45,669 bases of DNA from Bradyrhizobium sp. AT1 (GCF_001590795.1 NZ_JXDL01000001.1:3047502-3093170), one strand, 5' to 3'; counted from the first letter of the stretch, positions 1 to 8,062 are shown. Numbers and translations: made by a program. Notes: a model not told the origin generated them from the sequence alone.

Positions 1-444
1 CGAGACCGGCTTCAAGCCGCGATGCCTGAAGTAGAGATCGAGCGCGGCGCGGGCGCCCTCGATCGAGGTCAGGGTGTCCACCACGATGACGCCGTTGTCG
101 CCCTCGATCAGCGTCATGTTGGCGATGTCGAGCCCGCGCACCTGGTAGACGCCGGGCACGACCTCGAACAGCCCGTGCTGCATGTTGAGCCGCGACTGCC
201 GCCACAGGCTCGGATTGACCGTGGACGGCGCCTCATCAGTGGAGAGGAAGCCGTAAGGCGCGAGGCTCCAGACCGTCCGCCCCTGCGGGTTGGTGATCTC
301 CGCGTTCTCGATCGTGCCGAGGAAACCGCGCGCGGCATCGTCGAAATCCCGCGTGTCGGAAAATGGCAGCGCGTTCAGCATTGCCGCTTGCTGAGCGATG
401 ACGGAGGGCGTCGCGTCTTTCGGCTCGTTGCTGGCGTCTGTCAC
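1..444 (-). CDS. Alkyl/aryl-sulfatase (BDS1/SdsA type), N-terminal part only
   Basis: The reverse strand encodes 148 codons running off the left edge of the window. The segment RGLDIANMTLIEGDNGVIVV, followed by an Asp-Thr-Leu, is typical of the N-terminal part of linear alkylsulfatases, metallo-beta-lactamase-fold enzymes that cleave alkyl sulfate esters such as SDS. The preceding LWRQSRLNMQHGLFEV stretch fits the same family. The metal-binding HxHxDH motif would lie beyond the edge. I chose GTG at 444-442 because GGAGG lies about nine bases upstream. No signal peptide is visible, although some relatives are exported. Family assignment is firm; substrate is inferred. Confidence 0.85.
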   Translation of the reverse strand, partial: MTDASNEPKDATPSVIAQQAAMLNALPFSDTRDFDDAARGFLGTIENAEITNPQGRTVWSLAPYGFLSTDEAPSTVNPSLWRQSRLNMQHGLFEVVPGVYQVRGLDIANMTLIEGDNGVIVVDTLTSIEGARAALDLYFRHRGLKPVS

Positions 445-574
445 GTTTGTGTCCTCCCGGCCTGTCGCGGGCATCTAACCGCATCTCGCGGGCGAATGCC
501 ATTGCCGGCGGAAGCGAGAGGACCTTGGATCCTTCTTCGCTTTTCCCTCGTGGGGAAGATGGCCTTATGCGCGC

Positions 575-1723
575 TTACGCCGCCAACCCTTCGGTCACCG
601 CCTTTGCTGCTTCCGCCCCCCGCAATTCCCGCGCCAGCACATAGCCGCCGCGATGTTGCTTGGCCCGGTACAGCGCCTTGTCGGAGCGCGACAGCAGCGC
701 CTCCGCCGTGCGCCCGTCATCCGGCGCGACGGCAACGCCGACGCTGACGCCGAGCTCGATCACCTGTCCGTCGACGTCGTAGGGCGCGCTGATCGACTGC
801 ACGATGCGCCGCGCCATCGCCTCCGCATCGGCCGCCGCACTCTGGACCAGGACGAATTCGTCGCCGCCCATGCGGATCAACAGGTCATCTTGCGTCGTGA
901 GCGCCGTGAGCCTTCCTGCGACCTGTTTCAGCAGCGCGTCACCGGCAGGATGGCCGAACCGGTCGTTGGCCTCCTTGAAACGGTCGAGATCGAGCGTATG
1001 GACGGCAACCATCCCGGCTGACAGCATCAGGGGCAGGTCCGTCGCCAGCACCGAGCGGTTGGATACCCCGGTCATCGAATCCGAGCGCGCGAGCTGCTCG
1101 AATTTCCGTTTCAGCGTGATCTGGCTGATCGAGGCGTTGAAGCTCAGCCGCACCATCTCGAAACTCGCGACCACGTACATCAGGATGAGGAGCCCGAGGC
1201 CGAAATGGCGCAGATCCGGCTGCATGAAGGTGACGATCGCGGTGGGCCCGGCGATCGCGACCAGATCGAGCAGCGCCGCGACGGGACGCAGCGCCAGCCG
1301 CGCGACCACGCCGGCGCCGAAGCCGAATCCGATCCCGATCGCCATCACGGAGCAGAGCGCATCGCCCAGCATGATGCTGCGTGCGGCGAACACGCCAAGC
1401 ACCAACGCGGTCGCAACGGTGCCGGCAACATAGCGCCGCTCCCAGGTCACGGCCTCGGCCCGATCGAGTTGCGGTGAACGCGCCAGACGTCGACGGAAAG
1501 CAAAAATCTCAAACAGACGGACGATCGCCACCACGACACCGGCGACCGTCAGGATCGCCGTCACCATGTCCCCGGTCTCGTAGGTCGTGATGGCGCCGAC
1601 CATGGCGAGGCAGGCGGCCGCAAGAATGTTCGGCATCGTCGTGCCGTGAAGGCCCGTGATGACTTCCAGATAGACGGCGTCGGAGATCGATGCCCGTCCG
1701 TTTTCCATTCTGTCGAAGAACAT
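575..1723 (-). CDS. Membrane GGDEF-domain protein, probable diguanylate cyclase
   Basis: Predicted to make cyclic-di-GMP from two GTP at the inner membrane. Residues ~30-195 contain about six hydrophobic segments (unnamed sensor region) and residues ~205-370 a GGDEF domain with an intact GGDEF signature at 286-290 and the upstream DSMTGVSNR motif. The inhibitory I-site (RxxD, five residues before GGDEF) reads TQDD, so the Arg is absent and product inhibition may be lost. A longer frame begins at 1786, but ATG at 1723 is preceded by GGGAG at good spacing and starts MFFDRM, so I prefer it. No EAL domain follows. Transcribed alone; the signal sensed is unknown. Confidence 0.88.
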   Translation of the reverse strand: MFFDRMENGRASISDAVYLEVITGLHGTTMPNILAAACLAMVGAITTYETGDMVTAILTVAGVVVAIVRLFEIFAFRRRLARSPQLDRAEAVTWERRYVAGTVATALVLGVFAARSIMLGDALCSVMAIGIGFGFGAGVVARLALRPVAALLDLVAIAGPTAIVTFMQPDLRHFGLGLLILMYVVASFEMVRLSFNASISQITLKRKFEQLARSDSMTGVSNRSVLATDLPLMLSAGMVAVHTLDLDRFKEANDRFGHPAGDALLKQVAGRLTALTTQDDLLIRMGGDEFVLVQSAAADAEAMARRIVQSISAPYDVDGQVIELGVSVGVAVAPDDGRTAEALLSRSDKALYRAKQHRGGYVLARELRGAEAAKAVTEGLAA

Positions 1724-1798
1724 GCCAGCTCCCATCTGCTGGCATGGTCCTACCTCACATCCGTAAAAATGCGTGCGTCGCACCACGGTGGCATTTTA

Positions 1799-1818
1799 GC
1801 GCGCAGGTTAACCGCGCG
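1799..1818. promoter_or_regulatory. Imperfect palindrome centred on GGTTAACC upstream of the GGDEF gene
   Basis: The sequence GCGCGCAGGTTAACCGCGCG has a perfect 8-bp core at 1806-1813 and nearly symmetric GC arms. It lies in the short gap between the TRAP permease stop and the GGDEF start, so it may be an operator or part of a weak terminator. No T-tract follows. Confidence 0.25.
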
Positions 1819-1845
1819 TTAGCCATACGTGGTCCTTCGCCCACG

Positions 1846-3879
1846 TTACATCCCGAGCAGTCTCGGCAGCCATAGCGACAGACCGGGCCAATAGGTCACC
1901 ACCACGAGGAATCCTAGCATGGTGAGCAGCCACGGCCACACCGCGACCGTGAGCTCGGTGATCCCCATCTTGGCGATGCCCGAGGCGACGTAGAGGTTGA
2001 GGCCGACAGGCGGATGGCACAGGCCGACCTCCATGTTGACCGTCATCAGGATGCCGAAATGAATGGGATCGATGCCGAGCTTGACCGCGACCGGAAACAG
2101 GATCGGCGCCATGATCAGGATGATCGAGGACGGCTCCATCACGTTGCCCGCCACCAGCAGCAGCAGGTTGACCAGCAGCAGGAAGCCGATCCACCCCAGG
2201 CCCTGGTCGATCATCCATTGCGCCAGCGCCTGCGGCACGTTCTCGTAGGTCATCAGGAACGAGAACAGCACGGCGTTGGTGATGATGTAGAGCAGCATCG
2301 CCGAAAGGTTGGCCGACGACAGCAGCACCCGCGGCACGTCGCGCAGCTTCAGGTCCTTGTAGATGAAAACCGCGACGATGAAGGCGTAGACCGCGCTGAC
2401 GGCCGCAGCTTCGGTCGGCGTGAACAGGCCGCTGTAGATGCCGCCGATCACGATCACGATCAGCAGGATGCCCCAGATCGATTTGCGGAACGCGTCGAGG
2501 CGCTCCATGAAGGTGGCCTTGGGCATCCGCGGATAGTCGTTGCGCCAGGCCCCATAGAACGTCGTGGCGCCGAGCAGCGAGGCCAGCACGAGGCCCGGCA
2601 CGATGCCGGCGATGAACAATTTGCCCACCGAGCTGTTGGTCGAGACCGCATAGAGCACCATTGGGATCGACGGCGGAATCAGGATTCCGAGCGAGCCCGA
2701 CGTCGTGATGACGCCGGCGCCGAACCGCTTCGGGAAGCCTTGTGCGACCATCGCCGGCAGGATCACCGAGCCGATCGCCACCACGGTCGCCGGCGAGGAG
2801 CCGGAGATCGCGGCAAACAATGCGCAGGCGACCACGCCCGACAAAGCGAGACCGCCGTACCAATGGCCAACCAGCGAGGTTGCGAAATTGATCATCCTCC
2901 GCGCGACGCCGCCGTGGGTCAGGAAGTTGCCGGCGAGGATGAAGAACGGGATCGCCATGATCTCGAAATTCTCGATGCCGGTGAACAGCTTCAGCGCCAC
3001 CGATTCGGTTCGCACGTCGGTCAGCGTGAACATGAAGCTGAGCACGGTGAGACCGAGCGCGATCGAGATCGGCATGCCCGTCAGCATCAAGGAGAGCAGC
3101 AGTGCGAACACGATCGCGACGCGCAAGCCTTGCGGCAGCGTGATGACGTGGCCTGCATGCGCGAAGCAGATGGCGACGATCAGCACCGGCAGCAGCATCA
3201 GGATCCAGCCGAGCGGGCTGCGCTCGTCCCGGACCACCTGGGTCGGCGTCACCGGCGCCGGATGCACCGGGTCGACCTCGACGCCTTCGACGCCGGCCAT
3301 GTCGTGATGCGGCAGTTCGCCGGTGCGGTAGAACGACCAGGCGACCTGCAGGAAGCGGAAGCACATCAAGCCGGAGCCGAGCGGGATGGTGAGATACACC
3401 ATCCACATCGGCGCTTCCAGATCGTTGGACTGCTGGCCGGTCTGCCACATCTGGCCGACGAAGGCGGCCCCGAAATAGGCGACGATGGCCGTGAAGAGCG
3501 CGCCGCACAGCAGGCCGAAAGTGATGACGCGGCGTCGCGATCCGCCGGGGAGGATATTGACGAGCACATCGACGCCGACATGGATGCCGGTCCGCACGCC
3601 ATAGGCGGCGCCGAACTTCGCCATCCAGATGAACATGTAGATGCAGAGTTCCTGCGCCCAGGACAGATCGAGCGCGGCGAGCCAGACGAACGCAGCTCGC
3701 ATGGGGACAGCGAGGAAGGTCAGGTTGCGGGCTTCCGCCCATTTGGCGATGTCGATCGACAGCCCGGCGCCGTAACGATGCAGCACGGCGACGAAGATCA
3801 GCGACGTCGCGGCCGCGATCATCGTCGCGATCAGCCATTCCTCGAGATGATCGAGAAAACGATTCAGCACACGCAGCAA
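1846..3879 (-). CDS. TRAP transporter permease, small (DctQ) and large (DctM) subunits fused
   Basis: Membrane part of a tripartite ATP-independent periplasmic transporter, which imports organic acids using an ion gradient. Residues 1-~200 form a DctQ-like small subunit with four membrane segments; a hydrophilic linker (~200-225) leads into a DctM-like large subunit (~225-677) with the usual dozen or so membrane segments and the motifs PSIPMVLYA and HPPVGLNLYV. In most TRAP systems these are separate proteins. The start is the uncommon TTG at 3879, supported by GGGGGGA just upstream; GTG at codon 4 is an alternative. It follows the binding-protein gene in the same direction, with a hairpin between them. 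Substrate is unknown. Confidence 0.92.
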   Translation of the reverse strand: MLRVLNRFLDHLEEWLIATMIAAATSLIFVAVLHRYGAGLSIDIAKWAEARNLTFLAVPMRAAFVWLAALDLSWAQELCIYMFIWMAKFGAAYGVRTGIHVGVDVLVNILPGGSRRRVITFGLLCGALFTAIVAYFGAAFVGQMWQTGQQSNDLEAPMWMVYLTIPLGSGLMCFRFLQVAWSFYRTGELPHHDMAGVEGVEVDPVHPAPVTPTQVVRDERSPLGWILMLLPVLIVAICFAHAGHVITLPQGLRVAIVFALLLSLMLTGMPISIALGLTVLSFMFTLTDVRTESVALKLFTGIENFEIMAIPFFILAGNFLTHGGVARRMINFATSLVGHWYGGLALSGVVACALFAAISGSSPATVVAIGSVILPAMVAQGFPKRFGAGVITTSGSLGILIPPSIPMVLYAVSTNSSVGKLFIAGIVPGLVLASLLGATTFYGAWRNDYPRMPKATFMERLDAFRKSIWGILLIVIVIGGIYSGLFTPTEAAAVSAVYAFIVAVFIYKDLKLRDVPRVLLSSANLSAMLLYIITNAVLFSFLMTYENVPQALAQWMIDQGLGWIGFLLLVNLLLLVAGNVMEPSSIILIMAPILFPVAVKLGIDPIHFGILMTVNMEVGLCHPPVGLNLYVASGIAKMGITELTVAVWPWLLTMLGFLVVVTYWPGLSLWLPRLLGM

Positions 3880-3918
3880 CTTGGTCCCCCCAGCGTCGGC
3901 TCGTCGTTCAAGAGCGAA

Positions 3919-3948
3919 ACGGCCGGGAGTGCGATCACCCCCGACCGT
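3919..3948 (-). terminator. Intercistronic hairpin between TRAP binding protein and permease
   Basis: ACGGCCGGG at 3919-3927 pairs with CCCGACCGT at 3940-3948 (one G-U pair). On the transcribed strand only three T residues follow, so it is at best a partial terminator or an mRNA-stabilising 3' stem. Such stems often let the binding protein be made in excess of the permease. Confidence 0.4.
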
Positions 3949-3976
3949 TGGTGTTGTTGTTATTGGGCCGCGGCCG

Positions 3977-4978
3977 TCAGTTCATCTTGACGTCGAGTTC
4001 CTTGGCGACGAGATCGAGCACCTCCTGCCCGACCCTGCCCTTTGCCCATTTATACGTCGGCTGCATCGCTTCCTGCCAGGCCTTGCGGTCGGCGTCGGTG
4101 AGGGTATGCAACGTGGTCTTGCCCGTCTTCTTGATCTCGGCCAGCGCGTCTTCGTTCTCCTGGCGCGCGATCGAGTTGGTGTAGTCGGTCGCCTCCGCCA
4201 TCGCCTTGTCGAGCTGCGTGCGGATATCCGGCGGCAGGCCGGACCAGAACTTCGAATTGACGATGACGGCATATTGCAGATGCGCGTGATAGGACACGGT
4301 GATGTCCTTCTGCACCTCGTAGAACTTCTGCGTCAAATAGTTCGACGCGGTGTTCTCGCAGCCGTCCACCACGCCGGTCTGCAGCGCCTGGTAGACTTCC
4401 GAGAACGCCATGATCTGCGGGATCGAGCCCATGATGCGGAGATATTGGTCGGCGACCTTCGATCCCGAGATGCGGAATTTGAGACCCTGGAAGTCGGTCG
4501 GCTTCAGCAAGGGGCGGTTGGCGGAGAGCATGTGGAAGCCGTTGTCCCAATAAGCGAGCCCGGTGATGCCCTTGGCCTCGAGCTTCTGGAACAGCCACTT
4601 GCCGATCGTGCCCTTCATCGCGTTGGCGTAGGTCGCATCGTCCTTGAAGAGCCAGGGCAGGTCGAGCGCTTCGAATTCCTTGACGCCGAGCGGCGCAAAC
4701 TTCGCGGTCGAGGGTGCGAGCATCTGCACCGAGCCGAGCTGCAGCGCCTCGATCTCCTCCTTGTCCTTGTAGAGCGTGGAATTCGGATAGACTTCGACCT
4801 TGACCTTGCCGTCGGTGTATTTCTCGGCGAGCTCCTTGAACTTCAGCGCGCCCTTCCCCTTCGGGGTGTCGTTGGCGACGACGTGGCTGAATTTGATGAC
4901 GATCGGAGTCTGGGCCCGCGCGACGAACGGGGCCAGAACGAGCGCGGCCGCAGCGACCGCGAGAAGCAGTTTGCGCAT
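3977..4978 (-). CDS. dctP: TRAP transporter substrate-binding protein, DctP family
   Basis: Periplasmic solute-binding subunit partnering the fused permease downstream. The 333-residue product starts with a clear Sec signal peptide (MRKLLLAVAAAALVLAPFVA, cleavage after RAQ). The mature part shows DctP hallmarks: FSHVVANDTPKG near the N-terminus, the KFRISGSKVADQ segment carrying the Arg that normally binds the substrate carboxylate, and VYQALQTGVVDGCENT. A longer frame begins at 5059, but ATG at 4978 has GGGGAGGT upstream and gives a proper signal peptide. Ligand class is probably a carboxylate (family knowledge); the exact ligand cannot be told. Confidence 0.93.
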   Translation of the reverse strand: MRKLLLAVAAAALVLAPFVARAQTPIVIKFSHVVANDTPKGKGALKFKELAEKYTDGKVKVEVYPNSTLYKDKEEIEALQLGSVQMLAPSTAKFAPLGVKEFEALDLPWLFKDDATYANAMKGTIGKWLFQKLEAKGITGLAYWDNGFHMLSANRPLLKPTDFQGLKFRISGSKVADQYLRIMGSIPQIMAFSEVYQALQTGVVDGCENTASNYLTQKFYEVQKDITVSYHAHLQYAVIVNSKFWSGLPPDIRTQLDKAMAEATDYTNSIARQENEDALAEIKKTGKTTLHTLTDADRKAWQEAMQPTYKWAKGRVGQEVLDLVAKELDVKMN

Positions 4979-5079
4979 GAAGACCTCCCCAGCAACCTCG
5001 AAAATCGGGTTCTTCTTGTTTTGCAGGTCAGTAGTGGCAGCAATCCGCAGGCCGAACAACTAGACCTAAGCCCAATTTG

Positions 5080-5108
5080 CCGCAGCCAAGCTATCTTGAC
5101 GGCTGCGG
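5080..5108. promoter_or_regulatory. 8-bp perfect inverted repeat upstream of dctP
   Basis: CCGCAGCC at 5080-5087 and GGCTGCGG at 5101-5108 are perfect complements around a 13-base spacer, about 100 bases before the dctP start. There is no T-tract on the minus strand, so a regulator site or mRNA stem is more likely than a terminator. Confidence 0.35.
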
Positions 5109-5173
5109 TCTGCGCAACCCGGCACCCGCGCCGCTGCTGGGAACGAGCGGTTATGTCGCATTGCGGCAGTGCA

Positions 5174-5944
5174 TCAGCCTTTGCGCTGGACCACCATGAA
5201 GAGACGGCGGAACGGGAACAGGGTCTGCCCCGCCGCATTCTTCGGATAGGCCTTCGCAACGCGCATCCCATAGGCCTCTTCGAACGCGATCTTCTCCTCA
5301 CCTGCGAGCACGTCGAGATAGCGCGTCAGCCATGTCCCCTTGGTCCATTCCTTCACGGGGTTCTCGCCTTCGAGCACTTGCAGATACTCGGTCTCCCAGA
5401 TGTCGATGTTATCAGACATCGGCGCGAGAAGATCGTGATAGAAGGCCGGCCCCTCGACCGGCGGCGGCGTGACGAGATGCTCGACCTTGGACCGCCACGG
5501 ACCATCGAGCGCGGTCTCGCCGATCAGCACATGCGACGGCGCCAGAAAGTTGCGCGGCATCTGCACCGCAAGCATGCCGCCAGGTTTCACCTTCTCCAGC
5601 ACCGACGGAAACAGTGCCGCATGATTGGGCAGCCAGTGCAGTGCGGCATTGGAATAGATCAAGTCGTATTGCCTGGCGGGACGCCACTGGCCGAGGTCCT
5701 CATGCGACCATTCCACGTCGGGTGCGGCCTTGCGGCCCGCGGCGACCATCTCGGCCGAGCCCTCGACCCCCGTCACCGCCGCGGCCGGCCAGCCCTCCTT
5801 GATGAGCTTGGTGACATTGCCGGCGCCTGCGCCGAGATCGGCAATCTCGCGCGGGCCGAAATCCGGAATCCGCATCAAGAGGTCGACCGCGGGCCGGAGC
5901 CGGTGGCCGGAGAATTTCAGATATTGCTGCGGATCCCAGGCCAT
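5174..5944 (-). CDS. tam: Trans-aconitate 2-methyltransferase
   Basis: SAM-dependent methyltransferase that esterifies trans-aconitate, an inhibitory isomer of the citric-acid-cycle intermediate. The 256-residue length matches the family. The start MAWDPQQYLKF and the RPAVDLL segment are typical of Tam. Motif I (ADLGAGAGNVTKLI) is at ~35-48, the acidic GVEG motif at ~59-62, and SNAALHWLPNH, a Tam hallmark, at ~98-108. Cytoplasmic, no signal peptide. It precedes dctP on the same strand with a 195-base gap, so co-transcription is possible but not certain; a TRAP system for tricarboxylate-like acids would fit. Confidence 0.9.
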   Translation of the reverse strand: MAWDPQQYLKFSGHRLRPAVDLLMRIPDFGPREIADLGAGAGNVTKLIKEGWPAAAVTGVEGSAEMVAAGRKAAPDVEWSHEDLGQWRPARQYDLIYSNAALHWLPNHAALFPSVLEKVKPGGMLAVQMPRNFLAPSHVLIGETALDGPWRSKVEHLVTPPPVEGPAFYHDLLAPMSDNIDIWETEYLQVLEGENPVKEWTKGTWLTRYLDVLAGEEKIAFEEAYGMRVAKAYPKNAAGQTLFPFRRLFMVVQRKG

Positions 5945-6003
5945 CGCTCAGGTGCCTTTTCTTTTTCGTGTTTCCTTCAACGTCACTCTTGGTTACCACT
6001 GCT

Positions 6004-6037
6004 CGTCCCGCGGAAGCAATTCAAGGCCCGCGGGACG
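6004..6037. promoter_or_regulatory. 10-bp perfect inverted repeat between divergent tam and SDR genes
   Basis: CGTCCCGCGG at 6004-6013 and CCGCGGGACG at 6028-6037 are exact complements, spaced 14 bases apart, in the 139-base region between two divergent genes. The position fits an operator serving one or both promoters. It could instead be a stem in the SDR leader. Confidence 0.4.
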
Positions 6038-6083
6038 GGCAGGAAACGAACGGCGCAAAAAACCAACAAGAGAGCGTGTGACC

Positions 6084-6827
6084 ATGGACCTCGGGCTCAA
6101 ATCGAAAACCGCTGTTGTCACCGGCGCCAGCATCGGCATCGGCCGCGCCATCGCCAAGGGCCTGGCGGCCGAAGGCGTGCGCGTCGTCGGCGTGGCGCGG
6201 CGGACCGATCTGCTTGCCGAGCTGGTGCAGGACGTCGGCGGCGGGCTAATCACGCCGTTCGAGCAGGACGTCATGGCCAAGGACGCCGCGGAGAGGATCG
6301 CAGCCTTCGCGCTCAAGGAGCTCGGCCATGTCGACATCCTCGTCAACAATGCCGGCGGCAGCCGGCCGCTGCCGGTCGATGCGCCCGACAGCAAATGGGA
6401 CGAGGCGATCGCGCTGAACTTCACCAGCTACCGCCGCATCGCACACGCGCTGCTGCCGCAGATGATCGAGCGCAAATGGGGCCGCATCGTCAACATCACC
6501 GGCAAGTCCGAGCCGGAAGGCCTCAACGCGGCGTTTGCCGCCAAGGCGGCCGTGCACGCCTGGGCCAAGGGCCTGTCGCGCGAGATCGGCGAGCACGGCA
6601 TCACCGTCAATTGCATCCCGCCCGGCCGCATCATGAGCGAGCAGATCCGCCGCAACTACGCGCCCGATTATCGCGAGCGTTTTGCCGAGGAAGAGATCCC
6701 GGTCGGCTATTGGGGCGAGCCCGAGGATCTGGCGGCACTCGCGGTGTTCCTGGCCTCGCCTGTGGCGCGGTACATCACGGGGACAGTGATCCCGGTGGAT
6801 GGGGGATTGCGGCGGTATCAGTTTTAG
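6084..6827 (+). CDS. SDR-family oxidoreductase with a non-standard active site
   Basis: 247-residue Rossmann protein of the short-chain dehydrogenase/reductase family. The cofactor motif TGASIGIG (~12-19), NNAGG (~89-93) and the C-terminal TGTVIPVDGG are all present. At the active site, however, the expected YxxxK reads AFAAK: Lys is kept but the catalytic Tyr position is Ala, with Phe next to it. The Ser position may be the Ser of GKSEPEG. The protein may use another residue, act on an unusual substrate, or be non-catalytic. The open frame extends far upstream, but ATG at 6084 fits family length; the upstream AGAGAG is a modest ribosome site. Confidence 0.85.
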   Translation: MDLGLKSKTAVVTGASIGIGRAIAKGLAAEGVRVVGVARRTDLLAELVQDVGGGLITPFEQDVMAKDAAERIAAFALKELGHVDILVNNAGGSRPLPVDAPDSKWDEAIALNFTSYRRIAHALLPQMIERKWGRIVNITGKSEPEGLNAAFAAKAAVHAWAKGLSREIGEHGITVNCIPPGRIMSEQIRRNYAPDYRERFAEEEIPVGYWGEPEDLAALAVFLASPVARYITGTVIPVDGGLRRYQF

Positions 6828-6862
6828 CTTGGTTCCCTCACAGTTCGGTGCGGACCGATGCC

Positions 6863-6887
6863 GGAACGGTCGCTCCGCCAACGCGTT
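6863..6887 (+). promoter_or_regulatory. EcfG-type general stress response promoter
   Basis: GGAAC at 6863-6867, a 16-base spacer and CGTT at 6884-6887 match exactly the -35/-10 consensus of the alphaproteobacterial stress sigma factor EcfG. The -10 lies 25 bases before the ATG of the CsbD-like gene. Confidence 0.75.
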
Positions 6888-6912
6888 GTCTCCCATATAG
6901 AAGGAGAACATC

Positions 6913-7089
6913 ATGAGCGTTGAAGGCAAGATCAAGGAAGGCGCCGGTTACATCAAGGAAGAGATGAACGAGCACGGCAAGGACCCCGAGAGCCAGCGCA
7001 AGGCTCAGGAGGGACGCGATCTTCGCAACGAGGGTCGCATGGAAGACGGCAAGCCCCCGAAGACCACCAAGCCCGGCACCGGCCACTGA
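6913..7089 (+). CDS. Small CsbD-like stress protein
   Basis: 58-residue, highly charged protein (MSVEGKIKEGAGYIKEEMN...) with no hydrophobic core, consistent with a disordered or helical stress protein. The KIKEGAGYIKEE opening resembles the EGxxKxxxGxxKE pattern of CsbD-family proteins, but the match is short, so the family call is tentative. AAGGAG lies seven bases before the ATG. It has its own EcfG promoter and a strong terminator straight after, so it is probably a single-gene transcript induced by general stress. Biochemical role unknown. Confidence 0.75.
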   Translation: MSVEGKIKEGAGYIKEEMNEHGKDPESQRKAQEGRDLRNEGRMEDGKPPKTTKPGTGH

Positions 7090-7103
7090 CCCGGAATCAA
7101 TTC

Positions 7104-7136
7104 AAACCGCCTCCGACTTGATGTCGGGGGCGGTTT
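7104..7136 (+). terminator. Rho-independent terminator after the CsbD-like gene
   Basis: AAACCGCC at the left pairs with GGCGGTTT at the right, extended inwards by CCGAC/GTCGG, followed by CATTTTG. It sits 15 bases after the stop codon. The A-tract on the left also gives some strength in the other direction. Confidence 0.75.
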
Positions 7137-7269
7137 CATTTTGAAGCAAGACACGCGTGGACCAAACCCGCGCCCACGGCCCTCCCCGCAAACATGCCAA
7201 GACAGACCTGCCGAAAGCAGTCTGCGATGGCATGCCGGAAGCGCGATGCATCTCCCGTGCCCCCTTCGA

Positions 7270-7294
7270 GGAACATGAGTCCGATCCCGCCGTT
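7270..7294 (+). promoter_or_regulatory. EcfG-type general stress response promoter
   Basis: GGAAC at 7270-7274, a 16-base spacer and CGTT at 7291-7294: an exact EcfG consensus. The -10 lies 26 bases before the ATG of the GSP26-like gene, nearly the same geometry as the site at 6863. Confidence 0.75.
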
Positions 7295-7320
7295 GCTTCA
7301 GCCTCACTGGAGGGAAGTTC

Positions 7321-7752
7321 ATGTCCAAGACATCGCTCGCCGAGATCGCGAAGGAAATGGCCGGCATCGACATCGCCATTCTTTCGACCCACACCGGGAA
7401 CGGCGAAATCGCCAATCGTCCCATGAGCAACAACGGCGATGTCGCCTACGACGGCACGTCCTACTATTTTGCCTATGAGCGGACTCGGACCGTATCCGAT
7501 ATCCAGCGAAACCCGAAAGTCGCGCTTGGCTTTTCGTCAGAGGCAGGCTTGTTCTCAAAGGGCATCTACGTCGCCGTCGAAGGGACCGCCGAGCTGATCC
7601 GCGACAAGGCGGCCTTCCAACGGCACTGGACCAGCGATCTCGACAAATGGTTCGAGAATGGCATCGATACGCCGGGCATCGTCCTGATCAAGGTCAGAGC
7701 CAACCGCGTGACCTATTGGAGGGGACGTGACGAGGGTGAGATCGAGCTCTGA
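7321..7752 (+). CDS. General stress protein 26-like, pyridoxamine 5'-phosphate oxidase fold
   Basis: 143-residue split-barrel protein of the flavin-binding PNPOx-like superfamily. The pattern ...ANRPMSNN...YYFAYERTRTVSDIQRNPKVALGF... is typical of GSP26-type proteins, which bind FMN, FAD or F420-like cofactors; whether this one is an enzyme or a flavin store is not known. GGAGGG precedes the ATG. An exact EcfG promoter directly upstream supports a general stress role. The next small membrane-protein gene begins 14 bases after the stop and is likely co-transcribed. Confidence 0.87.
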   Translation: MSKTSLAEIAKEMAGIDIAILSTHTGNGEIANRPMSNNGDVAYDGTSYYFAYERTRTVSDIQRNPKVALGFSSEAGLFSKGIYVAVEGTAELIRDKAAFQRHWTSDLDKWFENGIDTPGIVLIKVRANRVTYWRGRDEGEIEL

Positions 7753-7766
7753 TCGGCGAACTCATC

Positions 7767-8042
7767 GTGCGGCGATTCCTTCAATGGTTCTTCCGGAGCC
7801 GCGAAACCGGTGCCATCACCATCGCGCAATGGCCCAATTTCATTCTCTGGATCGTGATCGTCGCGGGCGTTCTGCTTTGGATCTGGCCTTCCGCAGGCAA
7901 GGCCAGCGTCGCCCTGACGATCGCCGTGAAAGGCGGCCTCATCATCTGGGGCGCTGACGAGATCTTCCGCGGCGTGAATCCCTGGCGGCGCTGTCTCGGC
8001 GCCGCCGTCGTGGTCTACGAGTTGATCACGCTTGTGCCGTAA
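7767..8042 (+). CDS. Small membrane protein of unknown function
   Basis: 91 residues beginning with GTG. Two or three hydrophobic segments (~20-40, ~47-63, ~75-90) predict an inner-membrane protein. Sequence features such as RETGAITIAQWPNF and GADEIFRGVNPWRR resemble small uncharacterised alphaproteobacterial membrane proteins, but I do not recognise a named family. It follows the GSP26-like gene closely, so it is probably part of the same stress transcript. It converges with the AraC gene that ends at 8063. Confidence 0.7.
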   Translation: MRRFLQWFFRSRETGAITIAQWPNFILWIVIVAGVLLWIWPSAGKASVALTIAVKGGLIIWGADEIFRGVNPWRRCLGAAVVVYELITLVP

Positions 8043-8062
8043 GATGGCTCGACGAAGCGCGC

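Noticed and set aside
1808..3990. Long open frames overlapping the TRAP permease on both strands
   Set aside because: Low-complexity Arg/His/Asp-rich translations without motifs; the permease frame is clearly the coding one.
3881..6916. Very long plus-strand open frame (over 1000 codons)
   Set aside because: It runs antisense to dctP and tam and out of frame with the SDR gene; its translation is Arg/Gly-rich with no domain. It reflects GC-rich codon bias.
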